Shown here: positions 10,401 through 20,088 of the stretch, in pieces | Layout: every line of letters begins with the position of its first letter | How positions within the stretch are numbered: position 1 is the stretch's first letter | Assembly (NCBI GenBank): GCA_947652115.1 | Contig: OX393565.1 | Location: 8,415,227-8,479,226 of the forward strand | Reading direction: 5' to 3' | Length of the DNA: 64,000 nucleotides | Origin: Blastomussa wellsi | Lineage: Eukaryota > Cnidaria > Anthozoa > Scleractinia > Plerogyridae | Made by a program: the position numbers and the translations under genes | Notes under the pieces: generated by a model | The model's database searches: none | Seen by the model: only the letters and a program-made list of their open reading frames with translations | Told to the model about the DNA's origin: nothing

Positions 10401-13400
10401 TGTTTGCCAGTATTTCTCGGAAATAACTTGGGTCGGCTCTTTTTGTGGAGTCATACGCTGAGAACGCCCTGGGGGAAATCTTGCCTATTTGACTGTCATC
10501 GATGGCATTTTCCACAAATGCACGCTCTTTTAGCGACCAGCAGACAGCGTCATTGACTTCTATGAGATTGTAATCTATGACTAGTGGCTCAAACAGCTCA
10601 CAGAGTTGATCTGATAACATTTCGATAACCTTTTTCATTTCTCGGACGAGTCGGGATTTAAAGTGCTCGTTTGTTGCGAGGGTGTTTATGAATGCTCTGG
10701 CATCGCACTTGTATGAGTAAGTGTACCTAGATCTCGGGTCTCTTTTGTACACTTTTCCTCTGTAGCTTGCGTAGTCTAGCTTCTTCATGGCAATCGTGAT
10801 GTCATTTATGAGGATTGTCAACTTGTCTGATAGGTGTTTCTTCTCAATTCCAGATGTTTCAGGTGTTTCAGATAGGTTGAAACCGAACCTGTCCAGTTGC
10901 AATTTGGCCTCGATCATCTTTTCTACTGCGCTCGTCAACGTTTGCTGGAAGCTGGTATTTATTAAAGTGACGCGCAGGACGTTTTCTGTTCCGCAATCAT
11001 CTAATTGCTGGGAGCTGAGTGGTGACATTCCAAGCAGATGGCGAAATTCATCCTGATAGCTGTATTGGTAAGATGTTGTCACGATTTCTTGCATGAAAGG
11101 ATTTCGATGGTCCTTCAAGACTTTGTACAATTCCTTGATTGCGAGGCATTCCTTTCCATCTTGAAACTGAACCTTGAAAACAAACAGAAAAATGTAATTC
11201 AGTGCGTGAAAAGAATCGCGTTAAATGCATCTGTTGATTTTAACAGTAACTTACAACGCGAAAGTTTTGCTCGCCTATAGTTTACCAGCATTTAAATTCC
11301 AGCTCCAATTCGTAACAAAGAAGGAACATCACAGGCAAAAACTATCCAATATCCAATGTTCTAGTTGTTGGTTTACCTGATGGGCCGTGACTCCTACTCC
11401 ACAATCAAGCAGAGCCCGATGGACCACCAGCGGATTTACAGGGGCGCCATTTGGTGTAGTTAATGCAAGCCAATAGGTAATAGCGGGCCAAAGTGATTTG
11501 TTAACGCAAGTTGGATTGCCATCAACTACTTTCTGAGATGACGTGCTTGGAATCCGCGGTGAAGTTTCTTCATCATCTTCACTATTCTCGCTTTCCTCGT
11601 TTATACTGCCTTTTTTCTTTTCTTGGGTTGATATGGCGCTAAAAAAGAAGGCTGCATTGGTTATACCTTGAGAAAAATAAAAAAAACCTGTTAGCTCCAG
11701 TCGATTATTTTACAAATTTCATTATCGACAAACGAGACTAACCTGAAATTGCTTGGTCACACAAATCTCGTTTCTTGCAAATAGCATACCATGCTTTCGA
11801 CAAGTCTTTTTCTTTAACGTTCCAGACACATTTTGCACTGATAATACTGCATTGGCCAGACACTACAGGGCTCATGTAGCACAAAACGGCTCCTCTTATG
11901 GCTTCACTGTTTAACTGCTTGCTTGGCTGCTTTGCACGACGCCTATTCTCTGCAAAATTGTGTCTCGAAATGCTATGCGACATTGCTGCTTAAATAGCCA
12001 ACTAGTACATGTGAAACTCATAGGAATAAATATGAGGTCCGAAATGTGCGTAGAAAAGCCTTCAGTTTTTGTCTCTCAACATTTTCTGTGGTTCCTACGG
12101 GGTATGAAATTTCTAAGCTTCATTAATCCTACTTATTTCAAGTTGAGTGTTAAACAATTAAGCGCTGGTTGTTTCTCGCTTTTTAGTGTAAAAGGGGCAC
12201 AAATTGCTGTTGATTTGATATGAAGAAGCCTATTGATAACCATTTGCAGATGTTGGGCATTTGACTGGAAAACAATTAGACCCAATTTAGCGTCACGATT
12301 GTTCTAAACTTTTCGCAGCTTTATTTGGCATATTACTGTAGCATCACAATTTAAATTTATATTGAGCAGAATGGGGCGTTGATTTGGTCCGAATATGATT
12401 GTTCCTTTTTGTGGCAGCTTTATTTTGGAAATTGCGGTGACATCCATTGCATAACACGACACAAACGTGGGTGTGAGTGCCGTTGACTTGATCTGAAAGC
12501 GATTCAATTGCTTAATTCTCGCGATTTTCGTCCGCATATTACTGTAACATCCTGATGAAAAATGATAAGAATTTGGTGCTGATTTTCAGTAGAAAATAAA
12601 CGAGGCAGAAGATGTGCTTTGAATTCGGCTTTTGTCATTGTTTCGGAGGTTAAGTCGTTGATCTGACTTGAACATCCGCCTTACTAATGCTTAAAGCAGC
12701 AGAGTACAGTTTCAAAGTTTTCATTCCATGGCCAGTGCATCACGTTGTGAGGGAAATGAGTCGGAATGGCAAGAAAATATAAAACTGTACAGAAAAAAGT
12801 GCATGCAGAAAAATGAAAAAAAGTAAAGCAATTACAGCAAGGATTGTTTATTCATATCCCCGTTAAATCCATGAAATCCATTTGTTCCGTCCATTTTGTA
12901 GATGTTTTGATGTTGATAATCTATTACAGTCAATCATTCGACTAGCACTGGAAGTTTCAAACATAAAGAGTTCTATAAAAAGGACGGGAGACATGGATTT
13001 CATGGATTTAACGGGGATATGAATATATAAATAGATACTTCTCATTATTACTGTAAGTAATTTTATTATCAATAATATTACTATCATTCATATTATTACT
13101 TACAGTATTTTAGAGAAGTAAGTGATTATATATTCATATCCCCGTTAAATCCATGAAGTCCATTTATTCCGTCCATTTTGTAGATGTTTTGATGTTGATA
13201 ATCTATTACAGTCAATCATTCGGCTGGCACTGCAAGTTTCAAACATAAAGAGTTCTATAAAAAGGACGGGAGACATGGATTTTATGGATTTAACGGGGAT
13301 ATGAATATATAATCGCGTACTTTTCGTAATTACTGTAAGTATCGTATGATACTTACAGTATTAGATGTGAGAGGGAACAGAAATTTTGGGAAACGACCCC

Positions 13401-16400
13401 AATAATATTCCAACAAGAAAGGTCACACCCACACTCCAGGCAACATTTTCAAGTTAAACTGTCCATCTTTATTACCCCTAAAGCTCTTTCAAGAACCTGT
13501 ATAAATTTTTGCCGAGATTTTGGAGAGACTCTCAGTGAGATTCTCGGTGAGCTTTTGGCCACCAAGATTTTCATATTGCTCGCAGAGATCTTGCCACAAA
13601 TCTTGTTGATCTGTGGCGAGATCTAGGCTTTGGTGAGACCTCAGCGAGATCGCCAGCAAGATCTTACCACGGTCTCAACAAAACCTCAGTGATCTCGCTG
13701 AGATGGCAGAGATCTCGCAAAAGTTTTGTATGAGAAGTACAAACTTTAAATCTGATTATTATTTGTGGAGGAGGAAAACGAGCAAGAAGAGAAGAAAAAT
13801 GAGGAGGAAGAGAAGGAACAGGTAGAGCAGGAGGAGTTAGCAGAGCTGAGGGAACACTTGGTTATTATTCCTACTGATTGGTATCCTGGTACAGTGTTGT
13901 TTGAGGAGGAGGAGGAGGAGGAGGAGGAGGAGGAGGAGGAGGAGGAGGAGGAGGAGGAGGAGGAGTGAGGAAGAAAAGGATCACGGAGCAGGAGGAGGGA
14001 GAGTTAGTCTATAGTCCAATCCAGTTTCCTATCCACTACCAGTAAGTTCAATATACCTCTCAAGGGCAGACATGTCTATGACATCCATAAATATGTCTTT
14101 ATGATCAAGGGATACATGCATATATATGTAGGTTGGTTTAGGGCAAACGTTTAAATTAATCAGTAATTCACAGTCTGAACTTACCCATTTGTAGAGTAGC
14201 ACCATCCTCCACAAGATTTTCAGCAATAAACTGACCAATTTTGGCTTCCTCAGGAGACTCAGGCTTAATCTTCAATTCTGGGAGTTTAAACTCTGAAACA
14301 CACAGCACATCAAGATGGGACTGGTGTATACCTCCTGGGCCATGTGTGCGAGGACAGCGAGGATTGACAAGCCCTGTTCAAAATAAGGAAAGGTATGCAG
14401 CTATTTCAGTTAACATTGTCAGATCAAAGCTTCAAGGTACAAGGCAAGACCAAATGGTACTATGTAATATATCAAACACAAGAGATGGTGTTTCATCAGG
14501 AAATCACGGAGAAGAGAGTTCAAAATATGATGCTCAGCAGAGTATTTTCGGCCACACTAAATGCTTAGAACAATTTTCCAAACTCAAAGCTACATGAAAG
14601 AATGAGTGAAAGAGTTACAAGTCTATACCAGCTAGACTGACTAGTGTCTGGATATTCACTAAAAATTTGCATATCAGTGTAAAAGACATCTACAAGTGGC
14701 CAGAAACCTTTATCAAAACTATTCTGTCACTACAATCACCCTTGAGTTTGGATTTTTTTTTTCCAAATTCATTGCAACCAAAAACACCTTGTTAAGAAAG
14801 AAAACATGGCCATGGAGTTGACTTTGTTATATCTCATCAGTATTGCATGTACAGCAGCCCCATACTTCTAACAATACTACTTTTCAGTCTTGTATTGTAG
14901 CTTGAACCATTGATCCGACAACTTGAATTGAAATGCTAGCTGAATGTGCAATTTGCAATTTATGCAAAAACCTAAACTTTTATTAAATTTCATTATTGGC
15001 AGTTACCTGTGATCACATTAATCCATACCTATAATGTATTTAGCATTCTGTATAGCAGCTCTTGTGCAGTCAACACTTGGTCCAAGTGTGCAAAATCCAT
15101 GTTTGTCCGGGGGACTAACTTGTATCAGGGCCACATCTAAGTCAATTATTTTCCGCTGAAAAAGTAGCGGTATCTCACTCAAGAAGATGGGTGTGAAATC
15201 AGCACGGCCCTCATTCACAGCTTTCCGACAGTTAGCACCAATGAACAAAGAGTTGCTTCGAAAAATTCCTACAACAATAAAAATACAAATTATACAAAGT
15301 CTGAGACATAATGAGTTCAGTTAACATAAATTAACTAAACCCACAACATAATATCATATGAGATTACCAACAAAAAATAGTTAAATTACAGATACAACTA
15401 TCTGACCCATGATGGAACTCCCCTATAAAAATGATGGGGGTGTATGTCAAAATTTTTGAAAAGAACCCCTAAAAGAAGAATCTCGATTAGTGCCCGGGGT
15501 GTGCCCCCCCCCCCCCCAAAAAAAAAAAATTTTCAACCCTAAAAGGTACCAAATAACTAAAAACTTCAAACAAAATCAACAAAGTCACACACAGTTCCTG
15601 CCATTTCTTGGCTCAATATCCTAAAAGGCACAACTCTAGCAACTGGTAATTTTAGGTTAAAGTACCGTTAGCGGTACTTTGCCAACCTCAATTAATTACA
15701 TAGCTGTTTCTGTAGATTTATTCTGTTTTCTTTTTTAGTTTTTACGTATTTGCATTTTTTTAGTGTGTGTTTTCTTTCTCTTTTTTTCCCTGATTATTCT
15801 GGCCCGCCTCGATTAGCCTTGCTACCTGCGGAGCCAGGAGATTAAGACCTAATTCTGAAGTAATAAAAATATATTTGTTTTTGTTGTTGTTGTTCATCAA
15901 TTTTACTTCCTGGAAGGTATGACTACCATCATTTTTATTTAGGAGTCCCCCACAGGGTATCTGATGGGGGGGGGAGGGAAGGGCACTTGACCAGTGCTTG
16001 GCTAGAGGTCTGAAACCCTGACCCTGTTTAGGACAAAAATAACGTCAAACACATATATGCTGTTTTGGAGAAAGGAAAATGTTTTTTTATACGTAGCACT
16101 AGTATCTTGTCATGAAAACGTTGACTGATGACCGGCTAAATAAATACATGTACTGATGAACGTTTCTGATTTCCAATGATCTTAAAAGTCTTAAATAAAG
16201 CCATACCCTGCCTAGGATGACTCCTTAATATCCATACCCTGTTTGGGACAGACTCACTTGAATTATATACCGTTCAGGACTGAGGGGTCAAAAAACATAC
16301 CCTATCCAGCAACACATGGATTATATAGCCCATATAAGGGAGTAACCACCCCCCCCCCCCGCCCCAGGTTGCCTTGACAGTTCAAATAAAGCTTTACTGA

Positions 16401-19400
16401 GCATTAAAAAAAATTGCATTAGTAGACTGTTAGCATTTGTGTGGCTGCCAGCTTCTGTATGTTATAAGTACCTTGCAAGTTTAACCAATTGACTCCTGGA
16501 GATTTTTGAAAAAACGTGTTTTTTAGACATTTTGAACATTTTCTAGTCTGTTATAGTCTAAATATGCTTCAAATTTCTCCAAAATGCATTTGCAGAATGA
16601 AGGCATGCCAGGTTTTTCACTGGTATTGCATTTAACGATATTTTAGCTCAGGCATGCGCACAAATCAAAATTTCGAGGTTTTTGGACGAGAAAGTGGCCC
16701 ATGTCTTTAGGCTTTTCGATTTCTTTATTTTTATTTTTCGCTTTTCCTTTCTCCTTTCCTCGTATCTTTTGAATGCTTTTGTTGGCCTTTTACTGGGCTT
16801 GCTTTCGGTTCAAGAACTGCCACGAAAGCATCATTGAGACGGGAAATACTCAACATGGAGTAGCCAAGGGTAAGTGAGGGAAATTTTCCTAAGCGTTTTC
16901 CTGCATATTTCAAGCTCCATTGGCCCAATCAATATCATCTGGGTATCATTGGAAATCTCTTTCTCTTCTGTAGAACTGGGATAAATGGGATTCCTATTTT
17001 GGTCAAAGCTGATGACGTCAGAAGCGGAACAAAGGTCAAGGTCTGTCATGGCCGGTTACGGCCGGTTTAGGAGTCAATGGGTTAAATAAAATGCATCTTA
17101 TTTTAGCAAAATTGAAAATCAAAAGATTGTTTACCATACCCTCACATTCAGGCTTCACAAATCCATCTGATCCCTCTGTGTGGATATGAATCAATTCTAT
17201 ATCCTTTAATCCAGCTTCTTTTCCTCTCTCAGTCAAAGCCTCAAGAAGGGGCCCAGGAGTAGCAGCACCGCCATGAACAAACACTTTCATTCCTAAAACA
17301 ACAAACAGCATTCCAAACTGATCCACAGGAATATTTAACAAGTAAAACCTTCATTACTTTGCATTTTACCATCTACAGTAAAGTTCATAACCATGTCATT
17401 TTTCTCAAACAAGAAATGGTGATTTGGCAAGAGTTCTTAATCAAACAGGGTTGTCCTAACAGCGACAATGCCAGAAAATTCCGGAGATCAAGGTTTGCAA
17501 TCCTAAAACCCAATGAGACTACATTTCAGTTTGGTTAGGCAAAAATTAAAGGGGTACTGTCACAAGTATCGTAAAGACATGTTTGCAACAGGGGCCACTA
17601 GTTTATCAGTTTATCAGTTTTTAACTGTATAGTGTTTTCACCCTCATTAAATAAAGTTATCATCATCATCATCAAACAGTGGTCCAGTTTTGTTAAAAAT
17701 TCCTGTGCCAGTGTACTGAAGCTACATGTATAAGAGAAGTGACATCATTTTTAAATCACAAGGAGCTTTAGATCTCAACTTGAACAATTCATGCTGCCTG
17801 TTTTCAAGTTTGGCCTTTGTGGCTCCAAAAAATAGCTAAAAATTCCCCCTTCCTTCAGCTACTTACTTGATATCTTCATCACGATGTTCCAGGTACATTT
17901 TGTGCACAAGAGAAAGCATGTTGTTATGATCATAACTAGTAATGTTTTTGTACCTTTTTACTAAAAAAGCAGAAATATCCGGGTAGTGTAGCAGCTATCC
18001 AAAGCTACTTTTGTTTGTTATTGTAAGCAGCTTCTATTGTTTTCAAGACAAAGTCATTGTTTCAATTGTTGAGTCTTTTGTTTAGGGCTAGGGTATCAAA
18101 CCAATCACATTATATGTTAGGAAAGCTGCTACATCGCCCAAATATCCCTGTGACAGTGTCTCTTATTATTAAACTCCGCCTTCAACTCTGACTCCAATTC
18201 TGTCACTAGTGAAAACCAGGCTTTACAAATTGTGTAGAGGGGGGTTCACTGAATGATTTCTTTTCAGTTCAAGTTGTCTGCAGGAACATTTTCTCAACAT
18301 TAAGGATGATGATCTGCCTGCACAATTTTTTTGTTAATTTATGCACACCATAATAATTACCGGTGTAGTCTGAACAAATTAACACAAAAGGCATGAAATG
18401 CAAAACAGGCGTCACAGAAGGGGACTTCACAAAAGGAAAATTGAAACCTAAAAGGAGAAACCAAAAAATGATACAAATGGAAAAATATTTGTGGGCGGGG
18501 GCTAGACATGACCACATAAGCGTTGCTGAACTTTTTAATCATGTTTAAATAAATCCTGTTATTATTATTATTATATCATTTTTTAGTAATTTAATTTATG
18601 CACCTATCAATGTAAATCCTGTGGGAGGGGAGTGCAGGCATAGGTAGGGGATTTGAACTGAGTTGAGATTTTCTGTTCAATTGCCCAGCCCCAGGGAATT
18701 TGTAGATGGTCAACAGAGTCACTAAAAGTCAATAAAATGCTGCTAGAAAGTCCAATAAAACGGTCAAAAGTGGGAGCGTTGGAAAAGCTGACCCCCGCTC
18801 TGCGGACTACCCTTCGGACTAGTCCGTGGACTACCCTGCCTACCCTACCTTAAAAATAAACCAAATTTACTTCTGCGGGTTTAAGAAATACAAGAAACTT
18901 ACTTAGCTGCCGACGCAATCACTGAAAACACCTGCCATTTTGCTTTTCGCCCCAGTCTTCTTTCAGTCTTGTCCCATTCTTAACCAAAAAAAGTAAGATG
19001 GTGGGTGTTTTGACCCGCAGAAGTAATTTTAGTTGTTTTTTAAAGTGCACCTAACCCCAAAATATGTTTTCGCTACAATAAACCTTTGCACCTGTTTGAA
19101 ACGTGTTACAACTTTCGTTTCTCCTTTTTACCAAATGCTGACTATTTTTAGCATTAAAAAGTTATGGAAAACTGGACGTTATTTGGTTCACAACCGAGTC
19201 AAAAGGGGCATGGGTCTATTCCTGGGCAGATGTCACAAACTAATTTGCATCGTTAACATGCATGCAGGCCCCTTCTGACTCGGTTGTGAACCAAATAATG
19301 TACAGTTTTTCGTAACTTTTAAATGCTATAAATAATCTGCATAATTTTAGTAAAAAGGGGAAACAAAAGGTGTAACGCATTTTGAACTGGTTTATTGTTG

Positions 19401-20088
19401 CAAAAGAATATTTTGGGGTTAGGTGCACTTTAAGGATAGTCTGCGGACTAGGGGGGCCGCAGTAATAACTACTGTCAACTACTGCCAAATCCCCCACCAA
19501 TGCCCGCACCCCAGTCACCCCCCCCCCCCCCCCCCGATTTACATTGATAGGTACATTATTTTGAAGGGGTGATGTATGTTGTGCAGCTGAGAACAGTAAT
19601 GCAATAATATAATCTACGAAGTTTATACCAGTTAACACATTAGTTGTACTTAACCACTCAATAAATGTAAGCTTAATAATATCAAAGTATTTTATAATTG
19701 TTGTTACCTGATTGGATGACTTGCACAGCTTCTTGAGGAGACTGCCACGCTGGAGTTTTACCTGGCAAAGGGTGAAATGGCTCCGCAGAATATGTATAAA
19801 AACTGCGACGTTCTAAACACAAAAAAAAGGACGTCGAAAACGGTTCGCTTGATTGCCCCATTTAGTTCATGTTACGCGAGATATATACAAACTTACTTCT
19901 TTCAATAGGTGTGCTTGAAATAAATTTTGAACTGAAGGCAAACGTATAAACTTACTGCGTTTGTCGACTCCCGCACGGGTTTTGTTGTTGCTAAGCGAAA
20001 AAATGCATCTCGATTGTAACCCAGCTTCACTCGAAGACAATCGTGCTGAGCGCAATAATCTTGGAAGCCACGAATACAAGGATGCCAT
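1414..20088 (-). CDS. Mitochondrial acetyl-CoA hydrolase/4-hydroxybutyrate CoA-transferase-like enzyme (3' end off window)
   Basis: Eight exons read right to left: 20088-19956, 19812-19708, 17292-17140, 15268-15029, 14373-14185, 4480-4265, 2431-2294, 1542-1414. All joins keep frame and all seven introns are phase 1, giving 434 residues; the C-terminal exon(s), perhaps 60-90 residues, lie left of the window. The product should move CoA between short-chain acids, or hydrolyse acyl-CoA, through a glutamyl-CoA intermediate. Family signs are HGGAATPGPLLEAL, GRADFTPIFLSEIP, VSPPDKHGFCTLG, NPRCPRTHG, HSEMFSDG (candidate catalytic Glu at about residue 297), EVDLTGQV and GGQVDFLRGAA. The start is the first ATG of an Arg/Ser-rich stretch (MASLYSWLPRLLRSARL), typical of a mitochondrial presequence. 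The 9.7 kb intron 5 hosts the recombinase/helicase element. Substrate (4-hydroxybutyrate, acetate or other) cannot be told from sequence. Family call is firm; exact substrate is not. Confidence 0.9.
1543..2293. other. Intron 7 of the CoA-transferase gene, no recognised element
   Basis: The only notable item is a C run at about 2070-2085. Splice ends fit: acceptor CT at 1543-1544 and donor AC at 2292-2293 on the plus strand. Confidence 0.6.
3238..3545. mobile_element. Inverted-repeat element with hammerhead-like motifs (Penelope-type terminal repeat?)
   Basis: The left arm (3245-3335) and right arm (3450-3540) are reverse complements over about 90 bases; both contain the words TTTTATCAACTGGGTTGATA and GGCCACCGTAAAGAG. 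Each arm carries the string CGAAGGGCTAACGCTCGAAACGTCAGC (minus in the left arm, plus in the right), which is split here as CGAAGGGCTAACGCTCG and GAAACGTCAGC. A third copy of the right half is at 56508-56757. Hammerhead ribozymes are known in terminal repeats of Penelope-like retroelements; assigning this element to them is inference. Confidence 0.5.
3448..3484 (+). ncRNA. Hammerhead-ribozyme-like core
   Basis: CCGACGA (3452-3458), a short stem GGGC/GCTC closed by TAAC, then GAAAC (3472-3476) and GTC follow the order of the hammerhead core CUGANGA - stem II - GAAA. The second base of the first box is C rather than the conserved U, so this copy may be inactive. The mirror copy is on the minus strand at about 3303-3335. 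Confidence 0.35.
4481..5160. other. Left part of intron 5, no recognised element
   Basis: AT-rich sequence between exon 6 of the CoA-transferase gene and the first GGAAC/GTTCC-rich sequence (from about 5165). No ORF, hairpin or repeat of note was seen. The left edge of the recombinase/helicase element may lie near its right end. Confidence 0.4.
5319..6430. repeat. 63-bp tandem repeat array upstream of the recombinase gene
   Basis: About 17 units with a 63-base period, a few shortened. The unit holds a near-perfect dyad, GGAACAAATTGTTCC, then CCAAATTGATGATTTAGGA and GTTTTGTTCCGAGTTCC. Because 63 is a multiple of three and stops are absent, both strands stay open over about 200 codons as a 21-residue repeat; I regard that as a by-product, not a gene. 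Units in the left half are more alike than those after about 5930, where TCGTGGAACACATTG variants appear. The location next to the recombinase suggests binding sites or an origin, but this is inference. Confidence 0.85.
6739..8442 (+). CDS. C2H2 zinc finger - tyrosine recombinase - Myb/SANT protein of a mobile element
   Basis: A single open exon of 567 residues; the start is the first ATG in frame. Residues 35-59 form a C2H2 finger (C35, C40, H54, H59) just after a basic stretch (PKPKR). The middle matches a tyrosine recombinase: R301 in KGSRPMTY, a candidate K332, H396-x-x-R399 in HPTRYR, H426, and Y435 nine residues later in AKVHY. The His-to-Tyr distance of nine and the full R-K-HxxR-H-Y order suggest an active enzyme that cuts and rejoins DNA via a 3'-phosphotyrosine. 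Residues 515-561 (FSAEEDDFLKKG ... YGQWTAI) are a Myb/SANT DNA-binding domain. The 63-bp array ends 300 bases upstream, and an AATAAA is at about 8624. It converges on the helicase gene, with 363 bases between stops. Related in principle to Crypton recombinases; this domain order is not one I can name. Confidence 0.85.
   Translation: MSKKSKVNWSDIDGASPKPKRLHLEKDETDNLYHCPIQECDHDGFQSQRGCRKHVNTKHSWFIYFDQKPDLEGLVTSSKADSDGGKSSKMTIQTGRILPSFSTSCQIGESFTKWLTGSGGGCKKDHVAQQIVKRCFKFLKFCCEDEEELSFEVVNFSLCSHSLLFKFIDYLQDECKLGHGGRLGYIDAISELIDFQKINGASDAVLRNLSSTELYLKRVRKTVAKMMRLQWTQDLDIETLDAKGHWANMEELLEVVTFHLPRYENTVKTCKTTPGEVNSSDLTFATKFVAVYLFIKVKGSRPMTYQYLTVDMVKTAKENGGFIDQKQFKTASKYGFDSLILTDASMNVLDSYVNFVRPLLKPQCQFVLVTRNGGQHSKLGDVMSKLVFDAIGKYIHPTRYRQIVETQSLDKLTSKKQRILSEDQKHSSAVAKVHYQKQRSREVAVKAHECLQKLQGSKGSEVEEDVQARIGSSTSSSTLSIATMEKASLSPPEKGSIPTENLRPAQRKLFRMMKFSAEEDDFLKKGINKYGYGQWTAILRDSDFKFQEGRTADSLKKRAGLKFASLN
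8443..8805. terminator. Shared 3' region of the convergent recombinase and helicase genes
   Basis: AATAAA on the plus strand at about 8624 and TTTATT (AATAAA on the minus strand) at 8677-8682 give each gene a polyadenylation signal inside the 363-base gap. The poly(A) sites themselves cannot be seen. Confidence 0.5.
8806..11983 (-). CDS. SF3-type helicase/ATPase of the same mobile element
   Basis: Three exons, 11983-11743, 11666-11377 and 11172-8806, join in frame (phases 1 and 0) to 965 residues. The P-loop is GEANSGKTS (about residues 468-476, near base 10290), Walker B is VIFIDEAD (510-517), a B'-like stretch is LLTQGGYAAHDVKYQ, and motif C is PMLITAQHK, followed by an Arg-finger-like DKRLRTYQF. 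This order and spacing are those of superfamily-3 helicases, which unwind DNA at origins of small DNA viruses and virus-like transposons. The usual Asn of motif C is replaced (AQ). The C-terminal third is acidic then charged and probably disordered, ending in KRPKNTITRYFKSQN, a nuclear-signal-like and PCNA-box-like tail. I see no separate nicking-enzyme motif in the N-terminal half. The neighbouring recombinase supports a joint role. It could instead be a domesticated viral gene. Confidence 0.8.
12190..12670. repeat. Degenerate repeats at the right flank of the helicase gene
   Basis: A phrase like GTTGATTTGATCTGAA recurs in variants near 12207, 12377, 12482 and 12653, and longer words such as GCAGCTTTATTTTGG and CATATTACTGTAACATCC repeat. 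A similar GATTTGATCTGAATCC is at 6446, beside the 63-bp array. These may mark the right end of the element. Confidence 0.4.
12847..13311. mobile_element. Two tandem copies of a ~180-bp MITE with 30+ bp terminal inverted repeats
   Basis: Copy A is about 12847-13029 and copy B about 13127-13311. Both run from TATTCATATCCCCGTTAAAT to its complement ATTTAACGGGGATATGAATA. They differ at only a few sites, so the duplication is recent. Each is followed by a small palindrome built on TACTGTAAGTA...TACTTACAGTA (13040-13110 and 13330-13365), so the repeated unit is about 280 bases. Confidence 0.75.
13500..13720. repeat. GAGATCT-rich degenerate repeat
   Basis: Short words such as GAGATCT, GAGATCTCG and CTCAGTGAGAT recur irregularly in both orientations. 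Origin unknown. Confidence 0.45.
13765..13968 (+). repeat. GAG/GAA-rich microsatellite
   Basis: A near-pure GAG run at about 13903-13965 preceded by imperfect GAR triplets. It gives a poly-Glu open frame that has no start context or flanking exon signal, so I treat it as simple repeat. Confidence 0.8.
14374..15028. other. Intron 4 of the CoA-transferase gene, no recognised element
   Basis: AT-rich, no repeat or ORF of interest. Splice ends are a donor at 15028-15027 and acceptor at 14375-14374 on the minus strand. Confidence 0.5.
15690..15893 (+). mobile_element. LINE 3'-end fragment with (GTT)n tail
   Basis: It ends in GAAGTAATAAAAATATATTT followed by GTT repeats, inside intron 3 of the CoA-transferase gene. 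The body (GGCCCGCCTCGATTAGCC, GGAGCCAGGAGATTAAG) looks like LINE 3' UTR. A poly-C/poly-A patch at 15506-15530 is just upstream. Confidence 0.4.
15960..16365 (+). repeat. ~400-bp dispersed repeat, copy 1
   Basis: It shares a long run of words in the same order with 49710-50130: GATGACCGGCTAAATAAATA, GCCATACCCTGCCTAGGA, TAGCCCATATAAGGGAGTA. ACCCTG...TAGGA phrases repeat inside it. No coding frame; class unknown. Confidence 0.7.
16484..17089. mobile_element. ~600-bp MITE with TTTAACC(A/C)ATTGACTCC ends
   Basis: The left end TTTAACCAATTGACTCCTG and the right end AGGAGTCAATGGGTTAAA are inverted repeats. The right part (GATGACGTCAGAAG, CATGGCCGG) matches in reverse a second copy at about 39773-40160. 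It lies in intron 3 of the CoA-transferase gene, 50 bases from exon 3. Confidence 0.65.
17580..17680 (+). mobile_element. LINE 3' tail with (ATC)n
   Basis: CCTCATTAAATAAAGTTATC followed by ATC repeats is the usual form of a LINE tail: a polyadenylation signal then a short tandem repeat. Confidence 0.35.
19035..19438. mobile_element. TTAA-flanked MITE with long inverted arms
   Basis: Left TTAA-AGTGCACCTAACCCC and right GGGGTTAGGTGCACT-TTAA are mirror ends; similarity continues inward for over 150 bases (for example GGTTCACAACCGAGTC and its complement). The TTAA duplication is the mark of piggyBac-type insertion. It lies in intron 2 of the CoA-transferase gene. A poly-C run at 19517-19535 follows. 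Confidence 0.75.

Larger units (their letters stand above)
5165..12700. mobile_element. Candidate two-gene DNA element: tyrosine recombinase + SF3 helicase, edges approximate
   Basis: The region holds, left to right, a 63-bp repeat array, a plus-strand recombinase gene and a convergent minus-strand helicase gene, then a block of degenerate repeats. All of it lies inside one intron of an unrelated enzyme gene. Both ORFs are intact. The gene pair implies a unit that joins DNA by a phosphotyrosine mechanism and unwinds or replicates DNA. Tyrosine recombinases occur in Crypton and DIRS elements, and SF3 helicases in small DNA viruses and virus-like transposons. This pairing with C2H2 and Myb modules is not a family I can name. 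No clear terminal repeats or target duplication were found, so the edges (first GTTCC motifs on the left, last degenerate repeat on the right) are guesses. Confidence 0.65.

Noticed and set aside
13765..13968. Acidic poly-Glu protein
   Set aside because: Pure GAG/GAA microsatellite without gene signals.
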